Shown here: piece by piece, positions 11,290-23,809 of the stretch
Position numbering within the stretch: the stretch's first letter is position 1
How the letters are laid out: each line of letters begins with the position of its first letter
From: Symsagittifera roscoffensis
Taxonomy: Eukaryota > Xenacoelomorpha > Acoela > Convolutidae
Assembly: GCF_963678635.1 (NCBI RefSeq)
Contig: NC_087063.1
Location: 51,659,220-51,723,219, forward strand
Direction of reading: 5' to 3'
DNA length: 64,000 nt
Made by a program: the position numbers and the translations under genes
The notes under the pieces: generated by a model
What the model saw: only the letters and a program-made list of their open reading frames with translations
What the model was told of the DNA's origin: nothing
Database searches by the model: none

Positions 11290-11457
11290 TGGCGCGCCCG
11301 TAACCGCTCAAAATTAGTATATATTGGCGCCAAAGACTCTTTTAGAAAAGTTGAAGGGTTGGTCGGCCGAAAATGGATTTCATAAATAATACCGAAGGGT
11401 AAACTCTTTGGTTGGAAGGCGTCGAATCCTTGCCCCCACCCCCCCATAATTACACCC
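11290..11457. repeat. Dispersed GGCGCC-centred repeat, copy 2
   Basis: It shares CTCAAAATTAGTATATATT and GGCGCC with copy 1. The second GGCGCC is degraded, and CTTTTAGAAAA follows. Later blocks (AAAATGGATTTC, GTCGAATCC, C-rich end) appear in the same order as in copy 1. Confidence 0.75.
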
Positions 11458-11515
11458 TGTGAGTACCGTATTTTCCTCCCTTGTTTCGAAGTTTTATTGT
11501 CATACGTAGATCACA

Positions 11516-11695
11516 ATGCCGATCGAATTATGGAGAAATGAAAATCAACCTGGTAACATACTGGACAAACGTGATGAGATGTGTGCCGCTCAGAAGCGTC
11601 TCCGAGGCATGCCGGCGTTTTTTGGAATAGATGATTATCCAAGTACTTGCTGGCTATCAGCTACATTACCCCATTTGCGGATTTTTTTAAAATAA
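11516..11695 (+). other. Unrecognised 59-codon ORF or exon fragment
   Basis: An ATG at 11516 opens a 59-codon frame ending in TAA at 11693-11695, with protein-like composition such as GMPAFFGIDDYPSTCWLS. GTAG lies just upstream (11506-11509), and an AG-then-ATC start is also seen at the 10161 segment. The two could be pieces of one broken gene. I recognise neither. It is identical in unit 2. Confidence 0.25.
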
Positions 11696-12042
11696 GTTTT
11701 GAGTCTTGAAACAATAATACATTGACAAAGTGGTCTCGGATATGTCGATGCACTCCCTGATTCTATATTCATAAAAATACACGCAATTGAATTACGTTTG
11801 TTTTTCAAATCGAAAGCTGCAAAGCAAAATTTGACTTACCTTACATTTTGTCAACGCAAAGCAAAGTACGCTTATCATACATTTTACAAGAAGAGAAAGG
11901 CTTGTAATGCAATTCCGTACATGGTGCAAGCTTTGTGCTGCTGTAAACTCGTAAGAAAAAATTTAACTGTTATAAAGATAGATGTTCAAAATTGAAGTGA
12001 GGCATGCTATTTGGTCTACTTGAAACTTTGTTACATGCGAAA

Positions 12043-12216
12043 CAGGGTCGGATCTAGGATTTTCTCGAGGGGGGGGCGGATTTCCAAAAAATTTTGAAAA
12101 TTTTGTCGACCATTTTTTTAGGTAGACCTAATTGATTTTCTGAGCTCTCCTAAATCACTACTAAATTTTTTGAAAATCTGCCCCCCCTCCCCGAGAAAAT
12201 CGTAGATCCGCTCCTG
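12043..12216. mobile_element. Short element with long terminal inverted repeats (MITE-like, 174 bp)
   Basis: The left end CAGGGTCGGATCTAGGATTT and the inverse of the right end, CAGGAGCGGATCTACGATTT, pair with few mismatches. The pairing continues through TTCTCG, a G-rich run and a GATTTTC block, giving arms of about 45 bases. The loop has no coding capacity, and no clear target duplication is visible. Homopolymer G and C tracts differ by one base between the units. Confidence 0.8.
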
Positions 12217-12274
12217 ATAAAGACCCCATTTTGACCAAATTTTCTGCGCTGCAGGCAAAAGTTTTTTCTTAACG

Positions 12275-12449
12275 GTTTTTTCTTAACTCCCCTCTCAAAT
12301 TTAGTTTATATTGGCGCAAAGGCGCCTTTAGAAAACTTTTGGGTCCGTCACCAAAAATCGATTTCTCAAAAAGTACAAAAAGGTCGGCAGGGAGTTAATT
12401 TCCTGAGGGGAAAAGCGTCCGCTCCCCCCCCCCCCAAATCCGCCACAGA
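12275..12449. repeat. Dispersed GGCGCC-centred repeat, copy 3
   Basis: It begins CTCCCCTCTCAAATTTAG, carries TTGGCGCAAAGGCGCCTTTA and ends in a long C run followed by AAATCCGCC. It lies 58 bases after the 12043 inverted-repeat element. Confidence 0.78.
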
Positions 12450-12535
12450 TGTGAAATATATATCACTTTGTATTTTTCCAAAAAAAAATCCATTTTATGT
12501 TTGAAACGTTTCACTTTTTTTGATGGAAAAATAAT

Positions 12536-13340
12536 TCAAAGACCTCAAAAGGCAGTCGGAATATTCAGGAATTCGGCTTTTTACGAGCAATTTTGCTGTT
12601 CCAACTTTTCTTATGATAATAACGAAATATTTGAGCTCGGGGTGGTTTTTTTCTTCATGAAAATTTCGACTTTTTAACAAGTCCTTTTTGGCGGAATTTT
12701 TTTATATCATTCGAAAGATACTTTTGTCTTGAGCAAAAATTTGAAAATTTTTTTTTCATCTGTGATCATTTTTTCTAAAGTGATGGGGGTTTAAAGATTG
12801 CTACTTTGACCAATTTGGGACAATTAACGCGCGAATATTTTTTGCGCTTTTAACAGGCAAGCGAGATTTAATCCGTCTTAGAAATCGCTCCAAATTTGTT
12901 CAAGGAAGCTTATATGCCATAATTGATCTGTCAATAGGAGCAAAACCTATCACTTTGGACTTAATATAATGTGTGAGTGGAGGTTTTCACAAAAATCTCA
13001 GTTTTTTAAAAAAATCAATTTGATTTTGTTTTATTACATTTAAATTTTTCATGTTATTAGTGCTCCATAGACCTTAAAAGGCAGTTGGAACATTCAGGGC
13101 GTCGCCTTGATACGAGCAGTCTTGTTTGCATTAATTGATTTGTTACTAGGATACTAGGAGCGATATCTATTATACTTTATATAGCGTGCGGGGAAATGGT
13201 TTTCACAAAAAAATCTCAGTTTTTAAATAAATTTTTTTATTTTTCTTAATATAACTAATTTTTTCCATATTATTTCTTCTCCATAGACCTGAAAAGGCAG
13301 TCGGAATACTCAGGGCTTCTCCCTGATACGAGCAGTCTTG
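12536..13340. repeat. Degenerate tandem repeat, three units
   Basis: The phrase GACCT-AAAAGGCAG, then GGAA-A-TCAGG, then ACGAGCA and TTG occurs near 12541, 13070 and 13287. The last two are about 220 bases apart and also share upstream blocks: an ATTGAT phrase, then GTTTTCACAAAAA, CTCAGTTTTT and CTCCATAGACCT. The first unit is farther away and lacks some blocks. No coding frame is shared. Confidence 0.75.
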
Positions 13341-14790
13341 TTTTAGGTGTAATCAGTTCTCGGTATCTGAAACAAATTGGCTATCATTAGTTCAGAAAAT
13401 CACAAACAAAGATTGAGGTGGAAAAAATAAATTTCGAATTCACCTGCAAATTGATTGACAAAACAATATACATTCTCCTTTCAAATCACAAAACCTCAAT
13501 TTCTCGGTAAAATTTCATTAAAAATACAGAACTAAAACTATTTGGAGCTAGTTTCCATTAGGTTTTTTCTAAGTAGGTTCTCCTTGACTAAGTTGTTAAA
13601 CGACAGATTAAACATTTGATAACTCTAAGTAGATTGTTAAACTAATTAAATAGATTTTTTTCAACCGTGCCGAGTCTGTTTTCCCAGAAAAGTTGAAACA
13701 AGGAACAAAATTACACTGAAAAAAAAAAACTAAATATTACGAAAAAAAAATGAACACATCATCCAGACACCGCTATAGAACATTATACAACACCGCTAAA
13801 CCTCAAACGGAAAACTTTAGAAAAATGAGGTAACCTCGAAATCAGGGCCATATAGGGAAAATGCTCGATCAGAACTACACAGAAATTAGGAATTTTATAA
13901 ACTTTGAGCATCATTACAAAAAATTATAATTTTAAAAAAAGTTTCTCAATTGGAACATTTGTAAAATTTCCGCAGTTTTAACATCACAGATCTCAAAACA
14001 AGAGAAAAAAATCAATGAAAGACAGTCACTTATAGAAATAACAATTAGAAGCTATTTCGAACAGGGCTATTGCTTTGGTACGAGTTGCGTTTTCTGATAC
14101 AAGCGAAACAGACCTGATAATATCATGAACCCCTGCTCCTAAAAACTATGACTAGCAAATCTTCGCAAACAAACAACTCACGGTTAAAAAATGTAAGTGA
14201 AATATCAATTATAAAATTACGTTAAAACGATGGTAAAAGCCCCAAAACTCACGATATCAGAAACATAGAACACCAGGAAAAAAACAATATTTGAGTGAAA
14301 TCTAGAAGCAAAATAACCTTTTTAAAAAAGAAATGATGACTGAAAAGAAACATTTTGCATTCAGTTATTCAAAGCATACAGTATATTGGACATAAGCAGA
14401 CTTCTGACACTCAGCAACATGAAACTTTAAAGATAGTTTTAACTTAACTGAAACTTGGTTCACCGTGAGTATTCTTGATATACGTGTTGTTCAAAAAGAT
14501 GTGATAAGCCCCCAATTAGGACAAAATCAAAAAATTGGGCCTCAATAAATTTTTGGTTTAAATGAAAGTGGTTCTTAAAATTACTGAAAGACCCTCACTT
14601 CAAATATACTTCGCAATTGTTGTGATTGTTTTCTTTTTTTTAAAAAAAAATCTGACTACCTCAACAGGTCGTTTATGTTATGGCCTTGACTACCGCTAGC
14701 AACCTCCTCCGGAGTGAGCAATTTCAGTTTTATTGCTGATTAGTTAGAGTTAACACACATTTTAATTGAGTTCTGTTCTTTACTTTCTTA
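13341..14790. other. Gene-less A/T-rich stretch before element C
   Basis: I find no coding frame, LTR or primer-binding site that I can defend. It may include the worn 5' part of element C, whose first coding-like segment starts at about 14799. The unit 2 counterpart is about 41158-42607. Confidence 0.45.
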
Positions 14791-16985
14791 TTCACTTTAA
14801 CAGCCAAAGAGAACTTCGATACAGAAAATCTACTAAATTCTTAGCAAAATCTGAAATCTGAAACCCTACAATTGGAAGAGAATCAGCAAAACGAACCGAC
14901 AACGGCCAAAGCCGAACGGATAGCAAAAACCTTGAAGAAAAGAGAAGATGTGACAAACCAGAAGGCATCAGACTCAAACTAGAAACCAAGACCATAAACC
15001 GAATGCGCATGGAAGAAGAGGGCAAGAAGATTTGCCCAATACTTAATTTGGCACTAGGAAACGCATTTTTGCACAAAAATTCTCAAAAGTCAAAATCATA
15101 CAGATAAATTTTGCCGAATTTTCGGTTTTCGTAAATCAAGTTATCATCAAAAAAGCAAACGTAACTTTCGAAGAACGCCACAAGCTACTTGATAGACGCC
15201 TGAGAGATAGAGAGCTCAGAACACTTCTGGGGAGTGCTAGCTGAGAGGGCTAAGAAATGCGATATCCCCACAACTGAGAATATGAATGGGTTCGCGACAT
15301 CTTTTTTAACAATATGAAGAACTACGAAATCCAAATAAAACTAATATCAGAAACCTGACCAAAGGTTTAAGCTCTAAATGTTGGTTTAATATACGACAAA
15401 GAAACCTCAAATCATTTGAAGTTGACAAGCTATTTTAATCCTTCTTATCCTGTACTTAATATTTGTGTAAATAACAAACAAAGTTTTAACGAACGAGAAC
15501 CAGCAATCGTTGTATAAAGAGGAAACTCACGTATAAAACATGGCAGAAACTTCATAGAGGGCCACCTCGCTTTATGCGCTGCAAAATAGGCTCTTTGTAC
15601 ATCTTGCATTTTCAAAGGTCATTTCACAAAAAATCGTGACTCTAGAAGAAAAAACGTAAATATTGTAAATCATCACAAAATTGTAAAGAATGAATTTATA
15701 TATCCGTCGGATCAGCCTGTTGTAAAAACCATGTACATAAAGAATGATTCGGTGTTTGAATGCATGGCGCTAATCAATACAAAGCAACAACGACAGCTTT
15801 TAAGTAATCAAAGGGACAATTACATTAGAGCACGAAGGTAAACAACTAGAAAAAACTACTCAATATCTGTTTAAGAGAAAAATTTTCAAGACCAAAAAAA
15901 AACATTCAAGACGATTCAGCAAAGACCGATGAGTTTCCTAAAAAAGGAATAATGTTCAAGAACCTAAGCTACGGGACCCGTACCTAAAAGTTAACCAAGT
16001 CGACCAAGCGACAAAGGAACAAAGTTGTGACTTTACGGACCATCCGATAAAGATAGTGGATCAAGTCATAGTACCAATCAGATCCAACGGATCGTCATAC
16101 GAGAAAAAGCATTCTTTATCATTGAGGTACATGATCGATTTATCCTTGGTTACAGCAATCTACCCCACGCCTTTTATCCACTTCAAGATTACCACCGAAA
16201 GTAAGTCAGTTGTAAAGTCCATCGGATTAAGAAATAAAACGGAACAAATTTTCAATTTTTTTTTTACATTTTTCAACAGAATTGGAAAAATAGATAATCA
16301 ATTGAAGGTTACACATTTTCATGACTCCTTCAACCGATTCAATTAAAAGAAAGAAGGGTACCTTTACCTCTACTCCCTGCGAGAAATTAAGAAAATTACA
16401 GACTCATTTCCAAATGACATATCAAAAAGCTTGAAAGTTGTGACGAAGATATATTGATCAGTCCAATTGTGCTCACTTGTACCAACGAGGTAAGCCAAAA
16501 AAACGTAAGATTCAAATTTTCCTGAAAGAGAAGTCTTCGAAAATAATTACAACATGCCAAAACCCATGAAACAGTAGAAAACGTGGCATCGCAGCTTTCC
16601 GAAAAACCCGTCAAATAAGTTTGGTTCACTAATTTAGATCTCAAAAACCTTTAGAGCCAATTAAGTTTTGACAATTTTACGAGTAAAACAAGGCAATTTT
16701 GGCATCGTTTCAGGAAGCATAACGAGTACATACCAATTTTGAGCTGGTTTTTACGGACTAGGCGTTATGTCATGCGAGTTTCAATGATTAATGGACTCAA
16801 GCATTGAAGTATTCCTTTTTCAATGTTTATCTAGACGATATCTTAATTTCTTCTAATGGAAGCTTCGAAGAACGTAAAACAATAGTCATATAGATTTTAT
16901 CTACCTTAGAAAAAAATTTGTTCGCTGTAAATGGCCTAAAGATTTTTTTTCTACAAAGAAATCATGTGGCTCGGTTACCTAGAAT
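14791..16985 (+). mobile_element. Heavily decayed gypsy-type retroelement C
   Basis: A charged, Glu/Lys-rich gag-like segment (14799-14985) is followed by broken frames and then by clear reverse-transcriptase motifs (16625-16985). The element is distinct from A and B: its RT reads YLDDILI, not NLDD. It stops abruptly near 16985, where the minus-strand cluster B begins. No LTR is visible. Confidence 0.75.
16056..16985 (+). pseudogene. Reverse transcriptase fragment of element C
   Basis: Motif A reads FTNLDLKN with its Asp codon at 16637-16639, followed by SQL. Next come IVSGSITSTYQF (from about 16704), FYGLGVMSCEFQ near 16750-16785, and the catalytic YLDDILISS with Asp codons at 16834-16839. 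The final block ends IMWLGYL near 16980. At least one frameshift lies between motif A and the YLDD motif, and stops interrupt the frames. The upstream open stretch (16056-16346) may be the linker or RT N-terminus but is too diverged to assign. Only the RT identification is firm. Confidence 0.8.
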
Positions 16986-16989
16986 CTTC

Positions 16990-17676
16990 TAATGATCTAT
17001 AATTATTAATCGTCTTATCTTAGCTGTTATGTGAGTTATTTTTATAGCAATTTTCTGATTAATGTCATTTGCATTTATGTGAGTAATTTCCAAATCGACC
17101 AATTGAACAGTCTCTACTACTGGGGCTTTTGGAACGGCATATATTTTTTTCGTAATTTAGTACGAGTTTCTTCTATTTGAGGGTCTCGTTGAGAATTATG
17201 ATTGCTTTGTTGCAATTATGATCAATAATAGATAGAAACTGGCGACAGTGGTTTTACTGAACGTTTATTTTTACTGCTGGTTAGGTTCCGATCTTCTTTT
17301 CTTGTACTGGTTTTTATTTATTTGGTTCTGGATGTTTTGGTGGTCACTTTGATATATTTTACTGTTTTTGTCGACAATCGGCAATCCTGTGGCCGTATGG
17401 TCGATATTAATAACACTATTTTTTGAACGAGGGTTATATTTTTGTTCATAGTCTTGGTATTTTTTATATGTTCTGTAGTTGTTTGAAGGTTTGAAACATA
17501 CTGTACTTCAATTTTCCTGTTTGTTCTAGTTTCATTGTGATTTCTGTTTGTTCTAGTTTGTCGACAAACTTTCTATAACCAATATCTTTCTCGCAAACTG
17601 ATGAATGATTTGATGTTTTTTTCATGATTGCTATTTTCGATAACTCCACTGTTGAAACCATCAGTAAATTTTTCAC
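16990..17676 (-). pseudogene. Gag fragment B3
   Basis: The open part 17464-17676 encodes KFVDKLEQTEITMKLEQTG, almost the same as the corresponding part of gag A (about 2560-2610). A worn CCHC knuckle follows near 17370-17400, where YGHRIADC is readable but the first Cys pair is damaged. A tail (to about 16990) shares the sequence around GGAACGGC with gag B2 near 20836. The fragment begins directly after the end of the B2 pol region, 11 bases away, so the two copies abut. Confidence 0.75.
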
Positions 17677-17687
17677 TCTAGGTTAAT

Positions 17688-18470
17688 TTAGTTATTTGGT
17701 AATTTACAATTTTCTGTGTATTTCAGTTGGTTTTGTCTTTTTGAGGTTAGATTTTTGTCTTGCTTTGATTTTATTAGTTTTTCTGTGGTGTTTTTTTGTT
17801 TCTGCTGGTGATTCAATGTTTTGACGTACGGTGAAAATACAATTGTGTTCTTTCTCTGAGAGCGCACTATTTTGGATAGTAGGGTAAAAAAATTTCTTTG
17901 TTGTATAGTTTTTTTTTCCATTTGATCAAAAAGATTATACATCAGCTGTTTTGGCGGGTTCTTTTCGGACTACTTACAATTTTTTTGATATTGCTTCATG
18001 GATTGAAAAAACAGGTATTAATACAAATGTTCCAATTTTTAAGTCTGAAGCTGGTGTGAGACGAGATTTAATTTGTGACAGATTTTTTTTGTAAAAGTTC
18101 CTTTAATATCTTATGGTAGATTTCATTATAATTTTTTCTCTGCTTAAAATCCAATCAGTATGAGTCGCAGAGTCTAATAATAAAAAAAGCAATGAAAATG
18201 GCCATCATCCGGTGAATGGTGTGGTGATTTATAACACTGAATCTTTTGATTGTTTGCAAAATCCGCGTGAGTTTTCGGATGCAATTGCTGTAAGCATTAT
18301 TGGCTTACGAGGTTTTTGGTTGAAAGTCGTTCCGTGTGATGATAAACCATAGATAGCGGAACTTAGAAATTTTGTGCAAGTGAGAATAGCTTAGTTTCTG
18401 TTGACCATTCCGTGCTTTTTTGTCATATCGAAATATAATAGATCATGATACATGAAATGTGCAGTGCATG
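17688..18470 (-). pseudogene. Integrase C-terminal end of copy B2
   Basis: Minus-strand frames here contain TEWSTETKLFSLAQNF and FNQKPRKPIM (about 18150-18460), which resemble the part of Ty3/gypsy integrases after the catalytic core. A Lys/Asn/Gln-rich tail (17688-17942) follows. Frameshifts and stops are frequent. Element A lost this region, so the cluster preserves it only in damaged form. Confidence 0.6.
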
Positions 18471-19199
18471 CCTTCAACTAGCCCATTTGTCCATGGAGCA
18501 GATGAAACTCATGGTTTATGTTTGATATTGTATAAGTGACAAGAGGTAATGATTTCATTGTTTATGAAGTCAGTGCCCTTATTTGCTATAAAATTTCGGG
18601 TAATCGAAACATAAATATCCAACGTTGAGAAATGGTCGTACATGCATAAAACTCGTTACAGTGTGGTTTTGGGTTAGAAAATACATAGTGTGTAATATGG
18701 TAGAATGTTATGTACATGTTAAGTCTACTTCGTAATGATTGTTTTGATATTCAAGGTAAATTCAAAATTGTTCTCAACTGTTTTTTAATTTTGTATCTGA
18801 ATCATTTTTCACTGCTTATTTTTATTCTAATCCTGTTGACGGTTCACAATTTGCAGTAAATTTAATACTTTTCGGAAATTCAAACGTAATTTTTTGTGTT
18901 AATAATTCTAGTGGTGCATCTATATTTAGTGTGTCTGAAGGAGCAAAGTTTTTTCCTGCTGGCCAAACTATATGAAGACAGGGAATTTCATTTAGGTTAA
19001 TTTAAGTCTATAAACTCAATGATTTGTGGTAAAATTTGGTGTAATAAGAAATATCAATGAAATATGGTCTGTATATAAGAATGTTGAAAATTTCGATCCA
19101 ATGATTAAGAACTCAAAATTTGTAAGTGTGTATATGATAGCTGTGCTTTTTCTCAATAATGTAAAGAGTCTTAATTCTGTTTGAGTGGAAAATCATGAA

Positions 19200-20260
19200 T
19201 TTACGAATATGAATTTCATTTTATTTGTTCCTTGCTGTGACTGTTGAAGTGCCACCCCTATTTTAAAGGTTGGATTGCGTCACACTTGGCATATAATAGT
19301 TGACTGGGTTTGAAAATGTCTGATATTTTCTTTCTAAAAAATTCTAATTTCATCAAATGTTTAAATGTCCATTTAAAACTGTTTTGTTGGCGTAAGATAT
19401 TGTAAAAATTATTTATTTGTATAAATTTTAACTTCAAAAAATTTAACGTTCCCACAATATCTTGAATTTTTTTCATTCGATAGTGGTTGTGTTTTTAAAA
19501 TTGTTTTCATTCTAGATTTTGAAGGTGTATTTGTTTGTCCTTCTATTAAGTGTCCCTAAATTTTTTGCTCGTGTTAGGAAAAGTTTTGCATATCTGGGGC
19601 TGCTTTTATATTTCTGTTTTCGCCAGTGATTGAATGAAACATTGTATAGGTATAACTTAAAATAGTGGTCTTTTGCTTCCTTTGCTTCAAAATAGTGGTC
19701 CAGACAACATTATCATAAATGACCAGAGAGCTGCTGGTCCAATGGATATTCCATAAAACAATTTGTGAACTCGTTTTGTTGTTTTCTAATGACAATTTGT
19801 TTTGATTGTCGTGAGTTCCCATCTAAAAGCAATGGTTATAAGAATTTTTTATGTCGGCACTGGTATAACACTGTCCATTAATCATGGTGAGATTAACTTA
19901 GATCGTTTCATTTGGCCAATTGCATTTGGTTCATCAATGAGTGAAATTAAGTGTTGAGTGTCGATTATAACCAATAACGATTCTGTTTTTCACTTTCTGT
20001 TTTTTAATGATTCTGTTTTTCATGATAACTGAGTTCATCAATGTAATGTCTTTTGTTTGTTGTTCTTTTTTTACTGTTGAAGTTATTTCCTTTTACTTAA
20101 ATAATATCTAGAAATCTACGTACTTTCTCTTGTAAATGTATCGGTTGCGCTTTGGTTCATAAGAATTGTGTCTGGTTTTACTGGATGATAAACGGAGGAA
20201 GAATTTTTAAAATCAAATTTTTAAGTGGAAATTACAATGAAATATTTTAAAAATAATTTT
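19200..20260 (-). pseudogene. Reverse transcriptase of copy B2
   Basis: On the minus strand INGQCYTSADIKNSYN (near 19885-19840) matches motif A of element A. A segment reading YGISIGPAA (about 19722-19765) preserves the motif deleted from element A. Downstream, FYNILRQQNSFKWT (near 19415-19370) and KKIQDIVGTLNFLK (near 19476-19435) match the RT thumb/connection of A. The YLDD region is damaged. Multiple stops; not functional. Confidence 0.8.
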
Positions 20261-21029
20261 GCAATTTGTTCAAATTCGTCTTGATTTAGTTACTATTGCT
20301 GAATATTAAACAAGAAAAGAATTGGTTGTCCTGGTGTGAACTTTGAATTCTGATATGTGGTTTTAAAATTTAGTGGTTTCATAAAGTAATCTTCATTTCG
20401 TTTTGGGTAATTGATAATGTAGTTTACAAACAATTCTTCTTTTAAAAAATGGATTGGTAGACATGTAATATATTTCTTATATTATTTACTGTGTATGCTT
20501 TTTCTGTAAAAGATATAATGCCATATTTGATTCACAGTTTCCTAGAAATCCCAAAGGATAAGTGATTGTTGTTAATGATTGTTGTACGCTTGTAGTTTGA
20601 AGTCTTCTGTGTTTGATTATCTGGACATTTCTCTAATGAAGTCCTTATGCAAAACAAACAATGAATCGGAAAAATTTCAAGGTCAGAAACATATCGTTTT
20701 TTTTGTGTGTTTTGATTATTGTTGTATTGGGAAAGTATAAATTATCCAATTAATGGTTTCAAATGTTTTGTAGGTAGTTTCTAAAACAATAATTTGTGGT
20801 TGTTTCTATAACAATTTTTGCGGCTATTGGAACGGCTATATATATTTTTGTTTAAAACAGCTTGAGTTTCTTCTGTTTGAGAAACTTCCTGGAGAATTTT
20901 TTTGTCTGGCGCTTGTGATCAATATTAGTAAGATAGTAAGAGTTGATTGTAGCGGTTTACCTCTAAAAAATATATTTTTCAATATTTCTATTAGGTAGTT
21001 TTTGATCTTTTTTTTCATGCACTGGTAAA

Positions 21030-23680
21030 AATCATTATTTGGTTCATTCTGTTTTATTGGTCAATTTGATTGATCTTGTTTTTTTTGTTGACATTCAGCG
21101 ATGGTGTGTCCGTATTGTCTAATTTAATTGCACATCAATTTTTAATGAGGGTTTTTCTTTAAAATTTGGGTTCTTCTTGTATTTAATGTGATATCTAGTT
21201 GTTTGAACAATTGAAACATATTGTTACTGTAAATTTTCTGTTTCTTCTAATTCCATTGAGATTTCTGCTTCTTCTAGTTTGTCTACAATCAAATTTCATT
21301 AAAAAAAAAACAAATTTTTACAAATTTTTATAGATGTGATGCTCTTTTAACGATGGCTATTTTCCGTAATGGCGGCGTTAAGTCATCTGTAAACATCCGT
21401 CCTTTTTTGTTTCGTAATCAAGTTCATTTAAAAAGTTTTTTTTGCGTACCAATTTTTCTACTCTTACTGCTAGTTGTTTCGTTGTTTGGTCTGCGGATTT
21501 CATTACGTAAATCTTTTTGATGTTGCATTTTTTCGGCATCTTAATTTTTAAAAAATCCTGAGTTAAGCAATACCAATACGATTTCAATTCTTTTGATGAA
21601 ACTTAAAAACATTTCGAGCTGCGCCGTCGATTGTGGTATGTACTAATGCTGGACAATTACGAATCCAGTTTTGATGAAGAGGTGTGTTTGCAGGTTGTGG
21701 GCCTATATTCAGATTTGCTGTTATTGGGTTAAGATAGCTTCCAACAGAGTATTCAGGTATGTTCCGGGAAAACTATTAGGGATTTATTTGATAATTTTAA
21801 TGATGGCCCAAAATGAATGGATTCACTTTCATTTATAATGATTCTGTAGTTTTTTGTAAATGGATGAAATAAGCTGTTACCTACTGATTTGATGTTGTTG
21901 TAAATGATATAGTAATAGTATTTTGTTCTTCACGGCTTTGGGTTGACAAATTTCAGTAGTAATTTGATTTTCTGTTGATATGTTTTAGTTTGACAAAAAG
22001 TTTTGGTTTTACTGGGTTTGTAGTTTTCCATTGTTCGTTTTTTTTAGATATAAACTTGGTTCGAAAACATCTGGCTGTTCTTGGATGTACCCCTGATTTT
22101 CCTATCTTTTTAAGTTATGTGGTGTTTGTTGTTTTTTTAATGAAAATATTCTATATGATTTTCCCTATGTTCTGCGAATTTTTTTTTGATTATTTCATCC
22201 ATATTGTTTGTTTTTGTTGGAAAAATAGATAACTTTCAGATTGATCTGCTTGAATATTTTTTTTTGTGAAAGCTGAGTGATTGTGGGTTTGTGTTCTTAG
22301 GTTGTTGTTGATAAAAAGTATGAACTAGGAATTGTGAAGCTGTTGTTTGAGCTTGATCTGTTAAAGGATTATTGATATCACAAATTGCGAAGTCTTAGTT
22401 ATGGTTTGAAAAAAGGTTTCTTCCTCGGTTTTTTTTATTCAAGATACGTTTTTTGATCAGATGTCTATTTTTTGAATGTTTACCAAAAGGAATTGGTTCA
22501 GCTGTTGGTTGTAAATTCGATTGTTGGAGCTAGGTGTGTTTAGTATGTGGTGTTGTAACTGTATCGCTGAAAAACTTTGTTGTGTTCTTAATGGCCTTGC
22601 TGTAACAATTTCTTCATTTGTAAATTTTAATAAAATTTGAAATTTTTGATGATTTAGTGATTATGTGCCGTTTTAATCATCTCTAGCACCTAAAAAAGTT
22701 GAGTTTCAACTGGTATTATCTGTTCTGCTTTGAAAAATTTTGTTTTGATTTAATGGTGATGTATCTGTCGTTAATGTGATGATTCTTGAATCATCACCGT
22801 GATGTGAAACTGTTCGAAAGATTGAACTTGAAATTATGTTTGATACATCAATAAATGTATCGTGATACCATTCAAGTTCCCAAACAAAATGTGATTGATC
22901 TGCTAAAATGGTTTCACAAAGCAATCAATTATGAAACATGCTGAAGTTCTCTGAAAATCAAGTTTTATTATGATGCTGTTACGGTTTTTTTTTGGATTGT
23001 ATCTAGAGTTTTCGAAAAGTAATAAATATCTTTTCTTACTTTTGCATGTTGTGTTGTTTGTGGTGGTGATGCTATGCATAAAACGTTTGATTTGATTTTA
23101 GGATGAAAAATGAATTAATTGCAAGAACTTCATTTATAATCTCTGAGTTCGCTCGTTATAAAATTTTATGTTGTTCATTTTTGATGTATTCTATGAAAAT
23201 ATTCGGAACACTTATTTCTATGTCATCTGTTTGCGAATTTGATTATTTGATGGAGTACTATCAACTAACTTTCGTGAAGAAATTTTAATTTTGAATATCC
23301 CATATTGTGAGCGTATGTTGCGTGGGTTGGGTAAATAGTGGTCAAGTATCTGTCTTTTGAATTGCATTTCAAGAAATCATTTTTTGCATGGATTTAGTGT
23401 TTGTAAAACAAATTTATTATGAGAAATCTAATTTTCCTTGTCATGGATCATTATCTTGGCGTATGACAAAAGGGTAGCATAGAGTCATCCACATAACCGT
23501 CGTCTTATTCTTGAATCAGTTTTATGAAGTGGTTTTACTGTTATTGTATATTGTTCAATATGTCTTATGGGTTGATTCCAATAACCTGTTTGGACTGGTT
23601 TGTCACTGTAGGTATATTTTCTTCTTTTACGAATTATATCACTTCGGAGTAACTAAATGTCTTCCGTCTGAATTTTTTGT
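21030..23680 (-). pseudogene. Gag of copy B2
   Basis: The N-terminal part near 23550 reads YWNQPIRHIEQY, matching element A at about 190-230. A Gln/Asn-rich linker spans roughly 22.0-22.9 kb. The core (21378-21587) contains KQLAVRVEKLVRKK, and the segment near 21250-21290 reads VDKLEEAEISMELEETENL. A CCHC knuckle remnant near 21090-21120 reads RQYGHTIAECQQK. The order matches gag A throughout. Frames are repeatedly broken. Confidence 0.78.
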
Positions 23681-23809
23681 CTGATGCGTTGTTATTGGAT
23701 ATCTGTTGCAATCTGAGTTTTTTTGTATCTGATTCTAAAATTCCACTTTTTTGAGTATTTTTGCCTATGAACGAAATTTTTTCACTGTGAAAATTTTTTG
23801 GCATAAGTG

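Noticed and set aside
14792-15076. 94-codon minus-strand ORF, Ser/Leu-rich
   Set aside because: It is the antisense of a Glu/Lys-rich, gag-like segment of element C.
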